Part shown: piece after piece, positions 43,268 to 55,700 of the stretch
Layout of the letters: each line of letters opens with the position of its first letter
How positions within the stretch are numbered: the stretch's first letter is position 1
NCBI GenBank assembly: GCA_003116995.1
Contig: BDSL01000157.1
Location: 1-64,000 of the forward strand
From: Yamagishiella unicocca
Taxonomy: Eukaryota > Chlorophyta > Chlorophyceae > Chlamydomonadales > Volvocaceae
DNA length: 64,000 bases
Direction of reading: 5' to 3'
Notes under the pieces: generated by a model
Seen by the model: only the letters and a program-made list of their open reading frames with translations
Database searches by the model: none
Told to the model about the DNA's origin: nothing
Translations under genes and position numbers: made by a program

Positions 43268-45901
43268 ATGTTGCGCCAATTTGCCAGCCACCTTCCGCGG
43301 TGCTCAGCCGGCCTTCGACGTTGCGTTCCAATTGTTTCAACATCTTCCAATTATGGCACAGAGGCAAGCACGTCTTCTGCTCCAGGTGCGTATGGGTTTC
43401 CAACCTTGTGGACCCATGCGAAGTGCACTGCGTCAAGCGGGAAACGGGGGGAATGGTGTGAGGCGATCTGGGACACTATGCAAGGGTTTAAAGCTCGGCT
43501 GCAGTCGGTGCGCCCTTTCCCGGTAGTAGTCGAACCCACAACCAACTTCCACCCCAAGGCAGCGCTAAATGGTCTGCACCAGCAACTAGTAGGGGTAGAG
43601 GACAAGCCGCCGGCCAGGGCGGATTTGTAGGGCAGCTGCGCTCGGTATTACCGTTTTGTCGGGACTGACTAAGGCACGCGCCCACAACACTCCTGCTGGG
43701 GCGTGGATAGCAGCCTCGCAACCTGACTGTGAAACGTGCATGCAATTCGCTGCAAAGCGTCTGCACGAGGTTGCTTGCTTTTTTAGCTTGTAGCTTACAG
43801 CGTGTGGTTACACGCGGTGGTTCCTGACTGCGGGCGAATTACGTGGTACCTAGTGGTGTTCCCCTTCGATACGTGTGGCACCAGGTCTACATACATTCCT
43901 CAGGTTACGCTAGCGCATTCACGGCTGCTTCCTGCCGCATTTACTCTGCTGGTAAAATTAGAAAACGGGTCGCTGCTCGCATCACCTTTGATTGGCCCTC
44001 CCTTGTTCGTCCTCCCTTGTTCGCGTCTCTGGTGTATATCCTCCCCACCGCCCGATCACTGGCTGTATCGACGCAAACATTCCGCGGTGCAGCGTAGTCC
44101 TTAACAGCCCCTACCATGGCGCACTTATTTGCCCCTTCCGGGTCGTCGCAGTGTACGTGGTGTTCGGTGCCTACGGCGGCATCGGCTCGGAGCTGTCCGC
44201 GCGGCTCGCCCGGCAGCAAGGCGCAACCGTGGTGCTAGCGGGCCGCGACCAGGCCAAGCTGCAGGCGCTGCAGGGCAGGATTGGAGGGTCGAGTGCCGCT
44301 ATGGTGGCGGACGTGCAAGACCCCAAGCAGGTATGGACGCAATGGCTGAGTTGCTAGGACAGCAGAAATGGGCGTCCAAAATCTAAATAGCCTACCTCTG
44401 GGATCGGTTTCCATAGCGCGTTGCGTACATGAGCGCGGCTATGGGGGCCGTGGCATCGAGCTGAGCTGCCGTCCAACTGGGGCCCACCTTGCGCCCAAGG
44501 GGTTTTCCATAACTCCACACATGCCACCCCGAAGGTTGAGGACGTCATCAAGCGCGCTGCAGAGTCGTACGGCAAGATTGATGGCGTGGCAAACTGTGTT
44601 GGCTCCATCGTCCTCAAGTCCGCGCACACGACGTCAGACGATGAATTTAACTCGACGATACAACTGAACCTTACATCATGCTTCTACGTCCTCAGGTAGT
44701 TGGGACATTGGGCCGCCGTGCATCATCCGTTTCCGGAGGGGGCTGCCTTGCCACCGGGGAAGTAAGGCATGGCTAGCAATATGCAAGGGCACACTATCTC
44801 GATACCAGTTGTGCAAGCCTTGTTGGTAGTGAGAAATACCGGGATGAAATTGAGCGACCCGTCACATAGTCGCCAAAGCTCCTCACCCTAAACAAAATTC
44901 GACGTCCCGTCGGTAGCACGGCCATTGAGCAGCGGCTGCATGTAGTACGTGACACTAGTGGGGCCACACAGGTCCACTCACCAGTGGCCGAAGCCAACAC
45001 CGACACAATCCGCGCCAGCAGTAGTGTCCTATTTACATGACACGTCAGCAGTAGCAGCGGCATGTCTCCAGATGTTCAAGCTGTATAGTCCTAGTGTTCG
45101 CGGCTCTCGGCGGCGTCAGTACGGTCACAGGGCTCGGCATGGACTTGGCTTCTGAAAACTGAAATAGGTCTGGAACTACCAAGCCAAACAATTCACTGCG
45201 GCGCAGGTCGTCCGTCAAACGGATGATGACCAGTGGCGGCGGTTCCATTGTCTTCTGCTCCTCTGCGGTGGCACGCCATGGCATTCCCAACCATGAGGCC
45301 ATCGCGGCTGCCAAGGCCGGCGTCGTGGGTGAGCACCCAAGATCCTGTCGCGCCCACACAACTGTCATTATCGCGGGGGCGCAATGCCTGCTGCCTTCCG
45401 TAGGTCGCCTGCGCAGCACCGATACCTCGTCGCAGCCTGGATCCCGTTAACAACCCGCCTCCATTCGCCTCCTCGTGGTTCATACTGCACGACACATCAC
45501 TCGCCCAGGTCGCACGCGCGCAGAAGCCCGCACTACGTTGCTGGTCCCGGTGTATCGTACCATGACGTGCGCAACCTAGCGTACCTACTCCCTACCACCC
45601 ACCCAAGCCCCTCACACGCGCGTCTGCAGGGCTGATGCTGAGTTCCGCCGCCACGTACGCGCCCAAGAACATCCGGGTCAACTGCGTGGCACCCGGCCTG
45701 ACCAGGACACCGCTGGCCAGCCGCATCACGTCCAACCCGGCAGCCCTCAAGGCTTCCGAGGGCATGCATGCGCTCAAACGTGTGGGCAAGGCTGACGAGG
45801 TGGCGGCCGCCCTAGAGTTTCTGCTCAGCCCCAGCAACGCATTCATCACGGGGCAAGTCCTGGGGGTGGACGGGGGTCTGGGATCGCTGAAGGCACAGTA
45901 A
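43268..45901 (+). CDS. Short-chain dehydrogenase/reductase, organelle-targeted (283 aa)
   Basis: Five exons with agreeing phases: 43268-43385, 44152-44330, 44535-44695, 45207-45328, 45630-45901. The SDR Rossmann fold shows GAYGGIG (45-51) for nucleotide binding, NCVG (119-122) at the usual NNAG site, SIVFCSS (166-172) with the catalytic Ser, and IRVNCVAPG then a C-terminal GVDGG. At the YxxxK position the sequence has HEAIAAAK, so Tyr is replaced by Ile185 while Lys189 stays. From memory, a plant and cyanobacterial SDR group shares this HEAIAAAK text. Substrate is unknown and classical catalysis is doubtful. Exon 1 encodes MLRQFASHLPRCSAGLRRC, rich in Arg/Ser without acidic residues, like a mitochondrial or plastid presequence. 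Intron 1 (766 bp) holds a SINE-like segment. The gene converges with the OTU gene. Confidence 0.88.
43500..43590 (-). repeat. tRNA-like segment in SDR intron 1, possible SINE
   Basis: The minus strand has gtgggttcgactac (B-box-like), preceded by gctggtgcagaccatttagc, with spacing similar to the tRNA-like segment at 35.6 kb, which also has tttagc between its boxes. No tRNA fold was found. Confidence 0.3.
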
Positions 45902-46470
45902 GGCTCTGGGTCGTGGGTCCCTTCTGTTGCCAGGTATGCATATTGGGGGTGCGCGGCAGGTGAGGACGAAGCAGCCCGAGCTGTGGACACAACCGAGGCG
46001 CAATGATGACGTGGGGTCGGCGGAGCGGCGGGAATGCGGGCTAGCAATGGCCTATGCTCGCTGGTTGCGGATTGAGTAGACAGACGGACGGCTGAACGAA
46101 ACGGCGTACATATGTGCTTCGGTTGCATGGGATAGAGGCGCTCTGAACCAAACTGTATATCAGCGCCGTAGTTGGCTTCACTAGCAAAAGTTTGACAAGG
46201 CTCAGGCTTGTGGGCTCGAATAAGCCTGTTCAATGGTCAGACCGTAAGACTATAACTGACCGTCGTCTACTCTTCTCCGCTCCCAGAGGTGGGACTGGTC
46301 TGCTTCGCTCGCCTCCATAACGACCCGGTTATCGGCTGCCGTGTCAGGATGTGCTCAGGCAGCGTTACTCGCCACCTACCATCTATCTACACATGGGTTT
46401 CCTCTCAACCCCCACCATCTGCAAAGACATATTGCAAGCCATGACGCGAAGCTGCCACCCACAAGCCCAT

Positions 46471-46475
46471 TGTAA
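46471..46475 (+). terminator. Candidate poly(A) signal TGTAA for the SDR gene
   Basis: First TGTAA found 3' of the SDR stop, about 570 bases away. It lies close to the end of the convergent OTU gene. Confidence 0.4.
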
Positions 46476-46584
46476 CCGACGCTGTTGAAGTGTGACATCG
46501 ACAGCAATGTCTCAGCTTGGGTGCAGTTGGCTTAACTAGAGATCGTATTTGACGATGTGACGCGACCACCCCTCAACCCTGCAT

Positions 46585-49348
46585 TCAACTGTCAACACCG
46601 CCCTCCCCGTCCTCAGCTCTCAACGCCACCACGCTGTTGTAGTGCGCCCCCAACCCGAACGCGTGGCGCAGGTAGCAAAGCTGCAATACCCCGCAGCTCG
46701 AGTGTTCGTCCCCTAGTGTCACGGTGGGCATGCCTGTCGCGTATACCTTGATCTGCTTTTTCAGGGCCTGCGGCGGGACACGTTGAGAGCGGTTACGGGC
46801 AACAGGTCTAAATCGTGTAGGCCGAGCGATTTTGAAACCAATCCAGATCACTATCCAGGACTTGTGTCACCAATGGGAAGGCACCTACGCGACACCATGC
46901 CTTAACACCCCAGCCTCCACGTTCTGCAAACAGCGCCCCTGTGCCCTACAAAGTACACTCTTGCGAGCAGGTCCATTTCGCCCCCCGCCACCTCCTGATG
47001 TCGTATCCAAATGTGTTCTCGCCACCCCGGCCCTACCGCCCCCGCCGCACCTGCGCCAGCGCTCCCAGTTCCAGCTGCCCGCCCCACACCGCTGTGCTCT
47101 CCAGCTCCTGGCAGTAGCCCTCCAGCTGCTCATCCGGGCTCCCGGCGGCGTCCTCGTCATAGATAAAGGCCACGAAGTCGTCCGGGTTCGAGCGCATGTG
47201 CGACGCTGCAAGGCGGCGCAAGGCGAGGTAGTCCTCGCCCGCAGCGCCGTCACCGCCTGCCCCTGCTTCTGCCTGGACCAGTTGGTCCTCAACGGCGCGG
47301 TAGAGGCAGTGACCATCGGCCTGCAGCGGGGGTGGGGTCGAGAGGTAACCCGTGGGTTGACAAAGACGGAAGACGAAACACCATTGACCCTGAGGACGTT
47401 TGATAGCAGGCTAGGGATGGAGGTTTAAAGGGCGCCTGCCCGATGGTGGGGCCGAAGGCGGGGACTGAAGGGCTCAACAGTTCGGCAAGAACATGACACC
47501 GTTAACGTAACGGTTTCAGTGCAACTTGGACGTGGTTCGTTGCGTTCGGAAAAGAGCCATCCACTCAAACACGTGGGGGTCGAGCGCCATCATGCTGGCA
47601 GCCCTCTGGCTTTCCTCCGGTCCCCGGGCCGCGCCGCGCCGCACCACGCCAACCATCAATGCTGCGTGTCCCTCAGCCTGCCCCTGTTCCCGGCTAAACG
47701 TACGTGGAATAGTCCCCTATCTCCCTATCTGCGATGGCTCCACAGGCCCCAGCCAGGCAATTACGCGATCATGTCGCTCACGAAACAACCGCTGCCCTCA
47801 CAAACGCAAAATTTTACCCTTATTTCCTTGACGACGAGCTTAAGCGGCAGCAGCAGCGCTTGCAACTGCTCCTCCTCCACCGCCTTTTCGCTGGGACCTA
47901 GCGAAGCTTGTTCAGAAGCAATCCGTTGCTCGCGTTCCGCCTATGGACGGGTAAGGCATCGCCACGTCAGGTGACGGGGTAGAGGCAAAACCAGGACTCG
48001 AGACGCAGCTATGCAATCTCTCTGCCTGGTAGCAGTGACAGCACAGCTGCCGAGCGTGAGGCGAGATGACGCGTGGAGCCGGCATGCGTTGCTCGCGTGT
48101 GTGCGCACCACCCCCTGGGCCCCCATCACACACTCACATCCTGCGCGCTTTGCGGAGGAAAAGTACCGCGGAATGCCGAACGTAGGCTGCTGCGCCTGCA
48201 CTTACCTCCTGCTGCACCATCTTCTCTCGTCGCTTTTGCGCCTTGGTCGGCTTCTGCAGGGCAGGCGGGTCGCAGCGCAGGCGTCAACCAAGATTGCAAT
48301 CCAAGATGGGCACAGCAGCTCGGAAGTGCCCGGCAGCCCAGCCCTCCCCTCACACCTACCTTGTGATCCGCGGCCGCTGCTGCGCCCACTGCAAGCCCCG
48401 CCAGCTGCTCCGCTGCGCCCTCCACCGCAGCCTGCACCTCCCCCCCTGCTGCTGCCGCCGCCGGCTGCGGCTGCAGCTGCTGCTGATTCTCGCGCTCCTC
48501 AAGCTCCGCGAGCTCGCGGGTGTGGCGCGCCTCAATAGCCGCAGTCAGCTTGGCCGCCTCATCCTGGCCAAGGGCGAAACGACGCATGTCGAAAACGTAC
48601 TATATTTACCCCCGTGAGCGAAACCCTCACGGAATATACCGCATGAAATGATGCATGTTATGCAATGTGCCTCGGAGGCATGCACCCATTACATTTACAT
48701 ACAGTTTGTGCGTGCCAACAAGGAAGTCTGTGCGACAACACAGCGAAGAGCAACCGTTCCAAACAGCAACATGATCCTCCCCGGATCAGGTGTGCGCGGA
48801 TTGTACTGTGCCGTAAGCCACAGCTAGTGGCCAATGGCAGCGTGGCGCGTGCGATGGCCACACGCCGGGTTATGGAGGGCTTGCTGCGTCATACACGTCA
48901 GGCGTGTATCCCATCGCGCACCTTCTTCTTGCTGCCTAACTTCTGGACTGCCTTCTTGTGCGCAACCATCTCCTGGACAGCCACAGAAGGCGGCGAAGCT
49001 GACGGTCGCGACCACAGCATATGGGTGCGCTGAGCCTCGCAGACGAGGGGGGTGCCGGCTTACCCGCTTGTGGCGCTGCAGCACTTTACCCCGCGTCTCA
49101 GGCCCTTTGCTGTCGCTCCCTTCCTCATCGCTGTCCTCGTCCTCCCTGTTTACTTTGTCGCGGTTGTCAGCTTTCTCCGCTAGCTTAGCTTGTTGCGGAG
49201 CTTTCTGTGCATCTTGCTGCTCCGCCGCGGCGGCGGGCTTGGGGCCAGACGTGCTTGGCTGATCGACAAAGGTTTCTGCCGCCTCATCATCCGATCCATG
49301 TTGCTTGTGTGACCCCTTCAAAAAGCTCTTCATGCCTTTGCGACCCAT
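46585..49348 (-). CDS. OTU-domain deubiquitinase, OTUD6-like (387 aa)
   Basis: Seven minus-strand exons, all phase 0: 49348-49064, 48972-48922, 48563-48360, 48253-48206, 47940-47818, 47320-47051, 46767-46585. OTU cysteine proteases remove ubiquitin from substrates. The catalytic motif ADGHCLYRAV gives Asp239 and Cys242, and HYNSVV gives His369. WGGQLELGAL and VYATGMPTVTLGDE are typical OTUD6 text. The charged N-terminal half (LQRHKREMVAHKKAVQ, RHTRELAELEE, KPTKAQKRREK) is the helical region that precedes OTU in OTUD6 proteins. The start at 49348 has the context gccATGg. An alternative ATG at 48587 lies in what the model treats as an intron and would lose the conserved N-terminus. Exon 1 has an acidic stretch (NREDEDSDEEGSDSK). 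Ala/Gln-rich low complexity fills residues ~145-175, making it longer than human OTUD6B. It is divergent from the TML gene. Confidence 0.9.
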
Positions 49349-49710
49349 GGCTCCTAGTCGGCAATTATCCTTACGAAACCGTTAGGTAGGTACTTTACAC
49401 ACACACCTGTTGTCCATATGTTAACTGGAACGCATAGCAGCCCCACCCGGTAGCCACAAGGCTGCAATGAGTCCAGGTTTGCAACATTCGCCCCAGTAGG
49501 CCGTACAAGTCATAAACCTAACCCCAAACGTTAAGTAGTAAGCAACGATATGTTGATCAGCCTCATTCCTAACTGGGAGTTCTAGGCTTGGCGCTACACG
49601 TTAGCTATTGAACGTTCATTAAGTGCAGCACTGGTACAGTGCGGATACATGTTTGCGGATGGTTTAATGCGTCACCCGCAATTGCGTTGAGGTTTCACAG
49701 AGTGGGACGG
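49349..49710. promoter_or_regulatory. Shared 362-bp region between divergent OTU and TML genes
   Basis: The OTU start codon (49348, minus) and the TML start codon (49711, plus) face away from each other. The space contains no coding signal and is AT-richer than the genes. Both promoters and 5' UTRs must lie here or overlap. No clear TATA box was assigned. Confidence 0.55.
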
Positions 49711-52700
49711 ATGGTGTTCGGGCGCGAGGCCGCGGTGGTAGTCAAGGGGCGCGATGGTCGGACGGTCTTGCTCCAGAGGTAAGCCTCACCAATGTTCCTC
49801 AGTGCTTTCTGACACTCTGGAAGTTGCCCCAACATCCTCTCTCTTACTGGCGCAGTCGCGGTCTGGACGTCCAACAGGCGAGCCTTGCGGCATCCGAGGC
49901 CATGGCAACGCTGCAAGCAACCGCCCAGGCATCTGAGCCCTGGGACATACTGTACGTTTCGGAAGCGGGGGTAGGGACTGCCTAGCAAGGATAATGGGAC
50001 GGTGCCGGGGTTGAATATTGGGGGACGGCTGGGTAAAGTGTTGGCGGCAATGACTTGGCAGGTACCGTGCTGGGAGAAATGCAGCCGCGCACTGTTTGAG
50101 GCTCCCACTGTGGTTCGGCGCACGCTCGCGCTAAGCATGGGTTCCTGGGTGACCCTACACCGCATCCGAATGCGTGCCGCCTGGCTTCCTAGGCCCCCTA
50201 CTGAGACCGTTTCCTTCGATCCATGTCATTCGGCAAGCTCAGTCCCCATCACTACTCCCTCCTACTTCCGGGCTGCGCGGTGACCGCAGGTCCAACACGC
50301 AGGCTGCTCCGCTGCTGTGCGGGCGGGTGGAAGTGATGCACAGAAAGTGAGTAGCGGCAGAGCTGCGAGGCGGGGTGCATGGGGTGGCGTGGGGGCACAT
50401 ACACCGGCGCACATGCACACGTGTCACAGCATGTCCGACGGTTTGGATAGTGGCCGCCGGTCAGCACCGTCACATCCGTCCCGCCCGCCTCAGGCACAGA
50501 CTCGCGGACCCGCACCCGCACCCGCACAGGGTACTGTGCGCAGACTACAGCTCAGTCTGGGTCATGTCGCAGTGGAATGTTCCTTGCCGTTGCTACTACG
50601 GTTCCATTACTGCTGGCATCAAGCCGTGCTCTGTGCATGCCCATTGCCGTTGCCAAGTGAGGTCTCATCACTGCACCCCCCCGATGGTCCAGGTTCGCGG
50701 TGACGTATCGAGTGGCTGGGGGACTGGTGTTCCTGGTGGTTTCGGCGCCGACTGCCAACGTCTTCAGCTGCGTGCAGCTGCTGGGCCAGGTGGCGCGGGT
50801 GGCGATGGCGCCGGCGGATGGCAAGGCTGTGGAGATGACGCCGGAGAGGGTACAGAGGCGCTTCGGCGAGGCGAGTGTGAGGGGCGCAGATGAGGGTTCG
50901 TCGGGGCCGGGGGGACGCAGTGTCCCCTGGAGACGGGGGTAAATGATATCCGCAATTCCACGGCCGGGGGGGGGGTTGCAAGGAAAACCCGTGTATGAAA
51001 AGGAAACCGTTTAAAATAAACGTTTCGAGATGCATGCTGGAGAACATGGTAGGAGGCCGTATGTCGACCTTCGGCGGCTAAGTCTGATTCGGCGGCAGCT
51101 TCTAGGCTTACGGAAGCGAGGATCCCGCGCGCCGCAAAAAAATGTGCTGAGAAGTCGGTTTGTTTTGGGCGCCAGCGGGAGAACTTGGTGAGGTGGCTAG
51201 CGATGACGCCTCGACCCGCCCGAACACCGACCGGGAGTTTGTAGAAGACGTGAAGAAGTCATAAATTACTGGGCCGGGCCTGCCAGCGTCCGTGGTAAGA
51301 GGCCGGAGCCGAGCCGCACCGCAAACGGCGGGAGGGGTTGCGCTCCCATCCTGGTCGGGTAGACGAACCAAGCCAGTGGCGCTGTCCGCACAGGCCTCCA
51401 ACCTCAGGCTGTCCTTCAGCACGCCACGACCTGCTGCTTTGAACCAGTCCCCTCTCGGAGCTACTTGTCCAATGGTGGAACCCGTTCGTACGCGCCAGGG
51501 AGGGCGCCTCGTGGCGCAAATGACACTGGGTGCAGGCGAGAGGGGAATCGCTTACAGGCTCCGGCCCCCTCCCTTCCGGGCCCCCTGTGTAGATCTACCT
51601 GGCGGTCGACGCCCTCATGGGCAGCGGCGGGGTGCTGGAGGCCAACGCCGCCCTGGCGCGAGCGGTGGGCACCCTGGAGCAGCTGCACGAGAGGGACAAG
51701 GGCAAGGGAACGCCGGAGGCCCCTAAGACGCCGCCACAGCAGCAGGCGGGGGCCGCCCGAGCTGCTCGCAGGTGCGGTCTGCAGTGTCGTTCCGTACCGT
51801 GTGTGCAGGTGTTATCGGGGCGCTGCTGCTGCTTTTGATGCTGCCGCTAGGGAGGGTGTGGTCGAGGGGTGGCGAGGGGTAATCGAGGATGTAGTCGAAG
51901 GGGCGGTGGGAAGAGGAACCCCGTGGGCCACCACAGAACTAGCCTTGAAGGGAAACGTTTTGAACATGCGTTTGTAGGGGCTGGGGGCGAGTTGAAGGGC
52001 GAGGCGGGTAGGAGGGCGTGAGATGCAAACCCATAGGAGGAGCTGCTTGGACGGAGCTGCACGTGATGCCTGTTCCTAAGCCCCTCTCCTCCATGTATCC
52101 TGGCTCCTCACAGGACGCTCCAGGGAGCCATTGACCAGCTGGCGCTGCTGTCCTTCAACGCGGGTGCCGCCATGCAGGGGGTGCAGCCGAGGCCGGGCTT
52201 CCAGCTGCCGGAGGTGGCGCAGGCCGCGTCAGCCGCGCCGCGTGGGCTGCCCGGCGGTCCAGGGGGGCCGCAAGACCCCTTCGCAGCGGTGAGTTGCGTG
52301 GAGGCGAACCGAGTGAAGGCAAAGATGGTGGAGGGGGAGGGGAGGGGAAGGAGAGACGCCGTCCGAAGCCCAGGGGGTCGGCGCCTTTCCGAGAAAGGAA
52401 ACCATCCGCATGATCAGGGGAAATCAAGGAATCTACTCGCCCGACGCATCGTCGGCTGAGGTATGAAGCACGGCCCGGTTGGGGTCCCGGGCCAGCGGCG
52501 GAGGGCCGCCGCCGTGAGCTGCACCATCCCGGCTGAAGGCGTGCAGCTGCCGCGGCTGAAGGCGTGCCCCGGGTCCCGAGTCGCACTTGGTGCGTTCCAA
52601 CCTTTTTGAGCTCTACTTTGCCGCTGCCCGTTTCGTTGCAGACACCGGGCGGCCTGGGGGCGCCGGGAGCGTCGTTGGACTTCGGGGGTAAGTGAAGGAG

Positions 52701-55700
52701 CACGCATTGCGTGTGGCATGGGGTCCGCCGGTCTCGGCATGCAGCATGGTCTCCTGGCCAGCCACGCCGGCAGCGGGGGACTGAGGGGATGCGCAAGGAC
52801 GGGCAGGACTGCCAGGGATGAGAGGCGCAGCACAGGTTATGGATGGGGTAACGGACTGGCCGGGATCGCTCGCACCCAGTGGGCGCCCAAGTGGCGCACT
52901 CCACCCTTGACCCACCCGCGGCCGGCCTCACGTGCTTGCATCCTCCCTGGCGCCCGTCTCCCGCCTCGTCGTAGCCGCCCCCAACCCGCCGCCAAACTTG
53001 CATCCGGTTTCCTCTCCTCCCCAAATCACGGTCGTCCCCAGACGACGACTTTTTCAATATGGGCGGCAAAAAGGAGGAGGCAGCAGCGACGGCGCCCAAG
53101 CCGACGCTGGCCCCGGGTGCGGACCCGAACGACCCCTTCGCGGCGTCAGAAGGGGCCCCTGGCGACTGGATGTCGTTCGACCCGGCGGCGGCGGCCAAGA
53201 AGGACGCAGCGGCGGCAGGGGCGAAGATGGACGCGATGGGTGAGGAACAGCGGATGCTGTGTGTCTCGAACTTGCTGCGAAGGAGGTCCACAAGGCAGGG
53301 CCGCTCCTAGATGTCGATGGGAGGCGTGCCAGGGGGGAGGGGTTGCCTTGGCCAGCGAGTGCGGTGTAGTGCAGTGGGTCGGGGCCACCAGCTAGCTAGC
53401 CTCTCCCCAGATACGGGTGGGCCTACAGCCCTGAGAGGGATGCACGCCCACGCCGGACACGAGAGCTGCTCTGCCAAGCGCTGTTCTCATCGCCGCCATG
53501 TACTTCAGCAGTGCGACTGTTTAGCGACTCAGTCGCGTCCGGCCTCCCTGTCTGCGCCGCGTCCACCCGCAGGCTTCGAGGACAACGCATTCGGCGACGC
53601 GGCCTTCGCCGCCCCCCCGCCCATGGTGCCGTCCGAGCCGGTGCTGCGGCTGGGGGAGGTGTGGCGCGGCGAGGTGGTGGGCGGGCGACTGGCGCGCGCG
53701 GGCCTTACGGGCCGTGTGGAATGGGTTTCGGAGGCGGCCAAGTCCAAGGTGCACACAGTGCAACTTCTAGTGCAGGTCGGCGCGGGGTAGGCTTGCAGGG
53801 AGGGCGGGGGACAGATGAGGAGTGCGGCGGAGGGGTTCAGGTCCGCAGCCACCAGCGCGGGAGGTTAAATGTGTTGCTAGACGCAGCGGCTGGGTCACAG
53901 GGGTGTGTGGCGGGCGGAGGGAGGCTCAGGCGGCAGGGGGGAGGCTCCGGGGCCCACACGTGGTAGGGGTGGCGGGTCATGGGGGAACCTGGCGGAGGGG
54001 AACCACGTGTCGGGGGAGTAATGACGAGCCAGCGACTCGTCCCCACCGCAAACCACAACAATGGCACGGCTCGTCGTGATATGCAGTTGCAGCGTCCAAC
54101 CCCACCTACGCCCCACTGGGTACCGCGGCTTCCCCAAACCCCCCTTCCGCTGCAGGTGCCCGAGCCCGCCAATGAGCACCTGGCCGCTGCGTTGACCACC
54201 GCCCGCCGCCACCCGGCCTGCTCCCGGCCGGGCCGAGTGGGCGGGCTGCTGGTGGCGGATGGCATCCTGGCCAAGCCGCACGTGGGGGCGCCGGTCCTGT
54301 GCTACCACCTGCCATCAGCGGCATGCCAGCCACCCATGCAGGTGGGTTGAGGCTGCGTGGGGCGTCAAACGGTGGACCGATAAGTTGCTACTAGCAGTCA
54401 AGGGGTGGGGTAGTGAGGGTAGCGTACAACGCGTATAGAGAGGGTTGCAAACATTAACCGGTTGGTCGACATGGGAATTGTAGCTGGTGCCTAGGCTTCG
54501 GATACCTGGTCGCGTGTGCTTGCTGGTGGACTTGGTTTGACTGCCGGAAACCCGCGAAGGTGATCCGTTGGCGGCCGGTTAAGGAAAGAGGAACAAACAA
54601 ACTAATTTACGGTAGAGAGCGTAAAACGGAGGACCGGGGTGGCGATAGGGACATGTCGGGACGCAATGACGCCTGGCGACGTCCCAGCCCGGATATAGAG
54701 GTGGTGGAAGAGTGTGGCGCGTATGCGAAGGAAACAGCGAACTCACCTGCCCAGCGCCCAACGCGGGCCGTGATGGCGGTCATCGCGAAGCATGCGGCCA
54801 GGGGGCACCGGCGGGCGTCAGCACGTGCTTGCGGAGATCGAATGAGTGAGTAGGGGCCACAGCAACCAAGGATCCTAGGCGGCGCGACTTAAGAGAAGGA
54901 TCCGCAGTGGGGAGCCCGAGGGTCAGCGGGTGAACGTCCTCAATCCGCAAGCCTGGGTGCCTCCTGGGCGTCTGCCAACGAGCCTCCAGTCGTTGCCAGG
55001 CTCTTGCTCTGATCACCTCACCGCGGCCGGCCTGCCGGGTCCGTTGCAAGTGCGATCCTCGCATGCTTGGGACGGGCGCTGCCCAATCTATAGTATTTTT
55101 GAGTAGTGCATTTGTGGGTGCAGCCTAGTGCTACCGCTGCAAGTACCGTCTACAAGCCTATATCCGCCAGCAAGTGACGGACTGGCGCCGCTCTGCACCT
55201 GACCCCACCTCGCCCCCCGTGGGCTGCCCCGCTCTGCCCCCGCAGGTGCAGCTGGGGGCCTCATGGCAGGACGGACAGGACGGGCGCCGGCTGGTGACGC
55301 TGGGGCTGCACTACTCCATCAGCCGGCGAGTGGCGCCCCGCACCGCTGGTAAGCCACCATCGGACCAGCCGCGCAGGGGGTGGTCGGGAAGAGAGCCATG
55401 CCTGGACATTACGACCTCGATCGATATTTAGTTGTACTGGTATGCAGAAACGTACAACACTCGGTTTACACCCATCCTCGTGCTTCACTTTCCTTGGGAT
55501 GTCGAAGCGAGGCCCCTTCCCCATACGCGCGGCTCGCAGGGCTTGAGGTCGAGATCACTGTGCCCGCGCTGCTGGAGCATCCGCTGCGAGCTGACCCCGC
55601 AGGGGCAGTGTTCGACGCCAAGACACGCGTGCTGCGCTGGCAACAGCCTGGGCCGATTAGGGCGCTGGACAACTCGGGCACGGCGGCCCAGCCCTTCGTG

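Noticed and set aside
48126..48587. OTU gene start at ATG 48587
   Set aside because: A CAG acceptor at 48564 joins in phase to two upstream exons that supply the conserved OTUD6 N-terminal helices.
52155..53291. 378-codon minus-strand frame
   Set aside because: It lies opposite TML exons 7-9, whose phases and motifs agree. The frame is an antisense shadow in GC-rich DNA.
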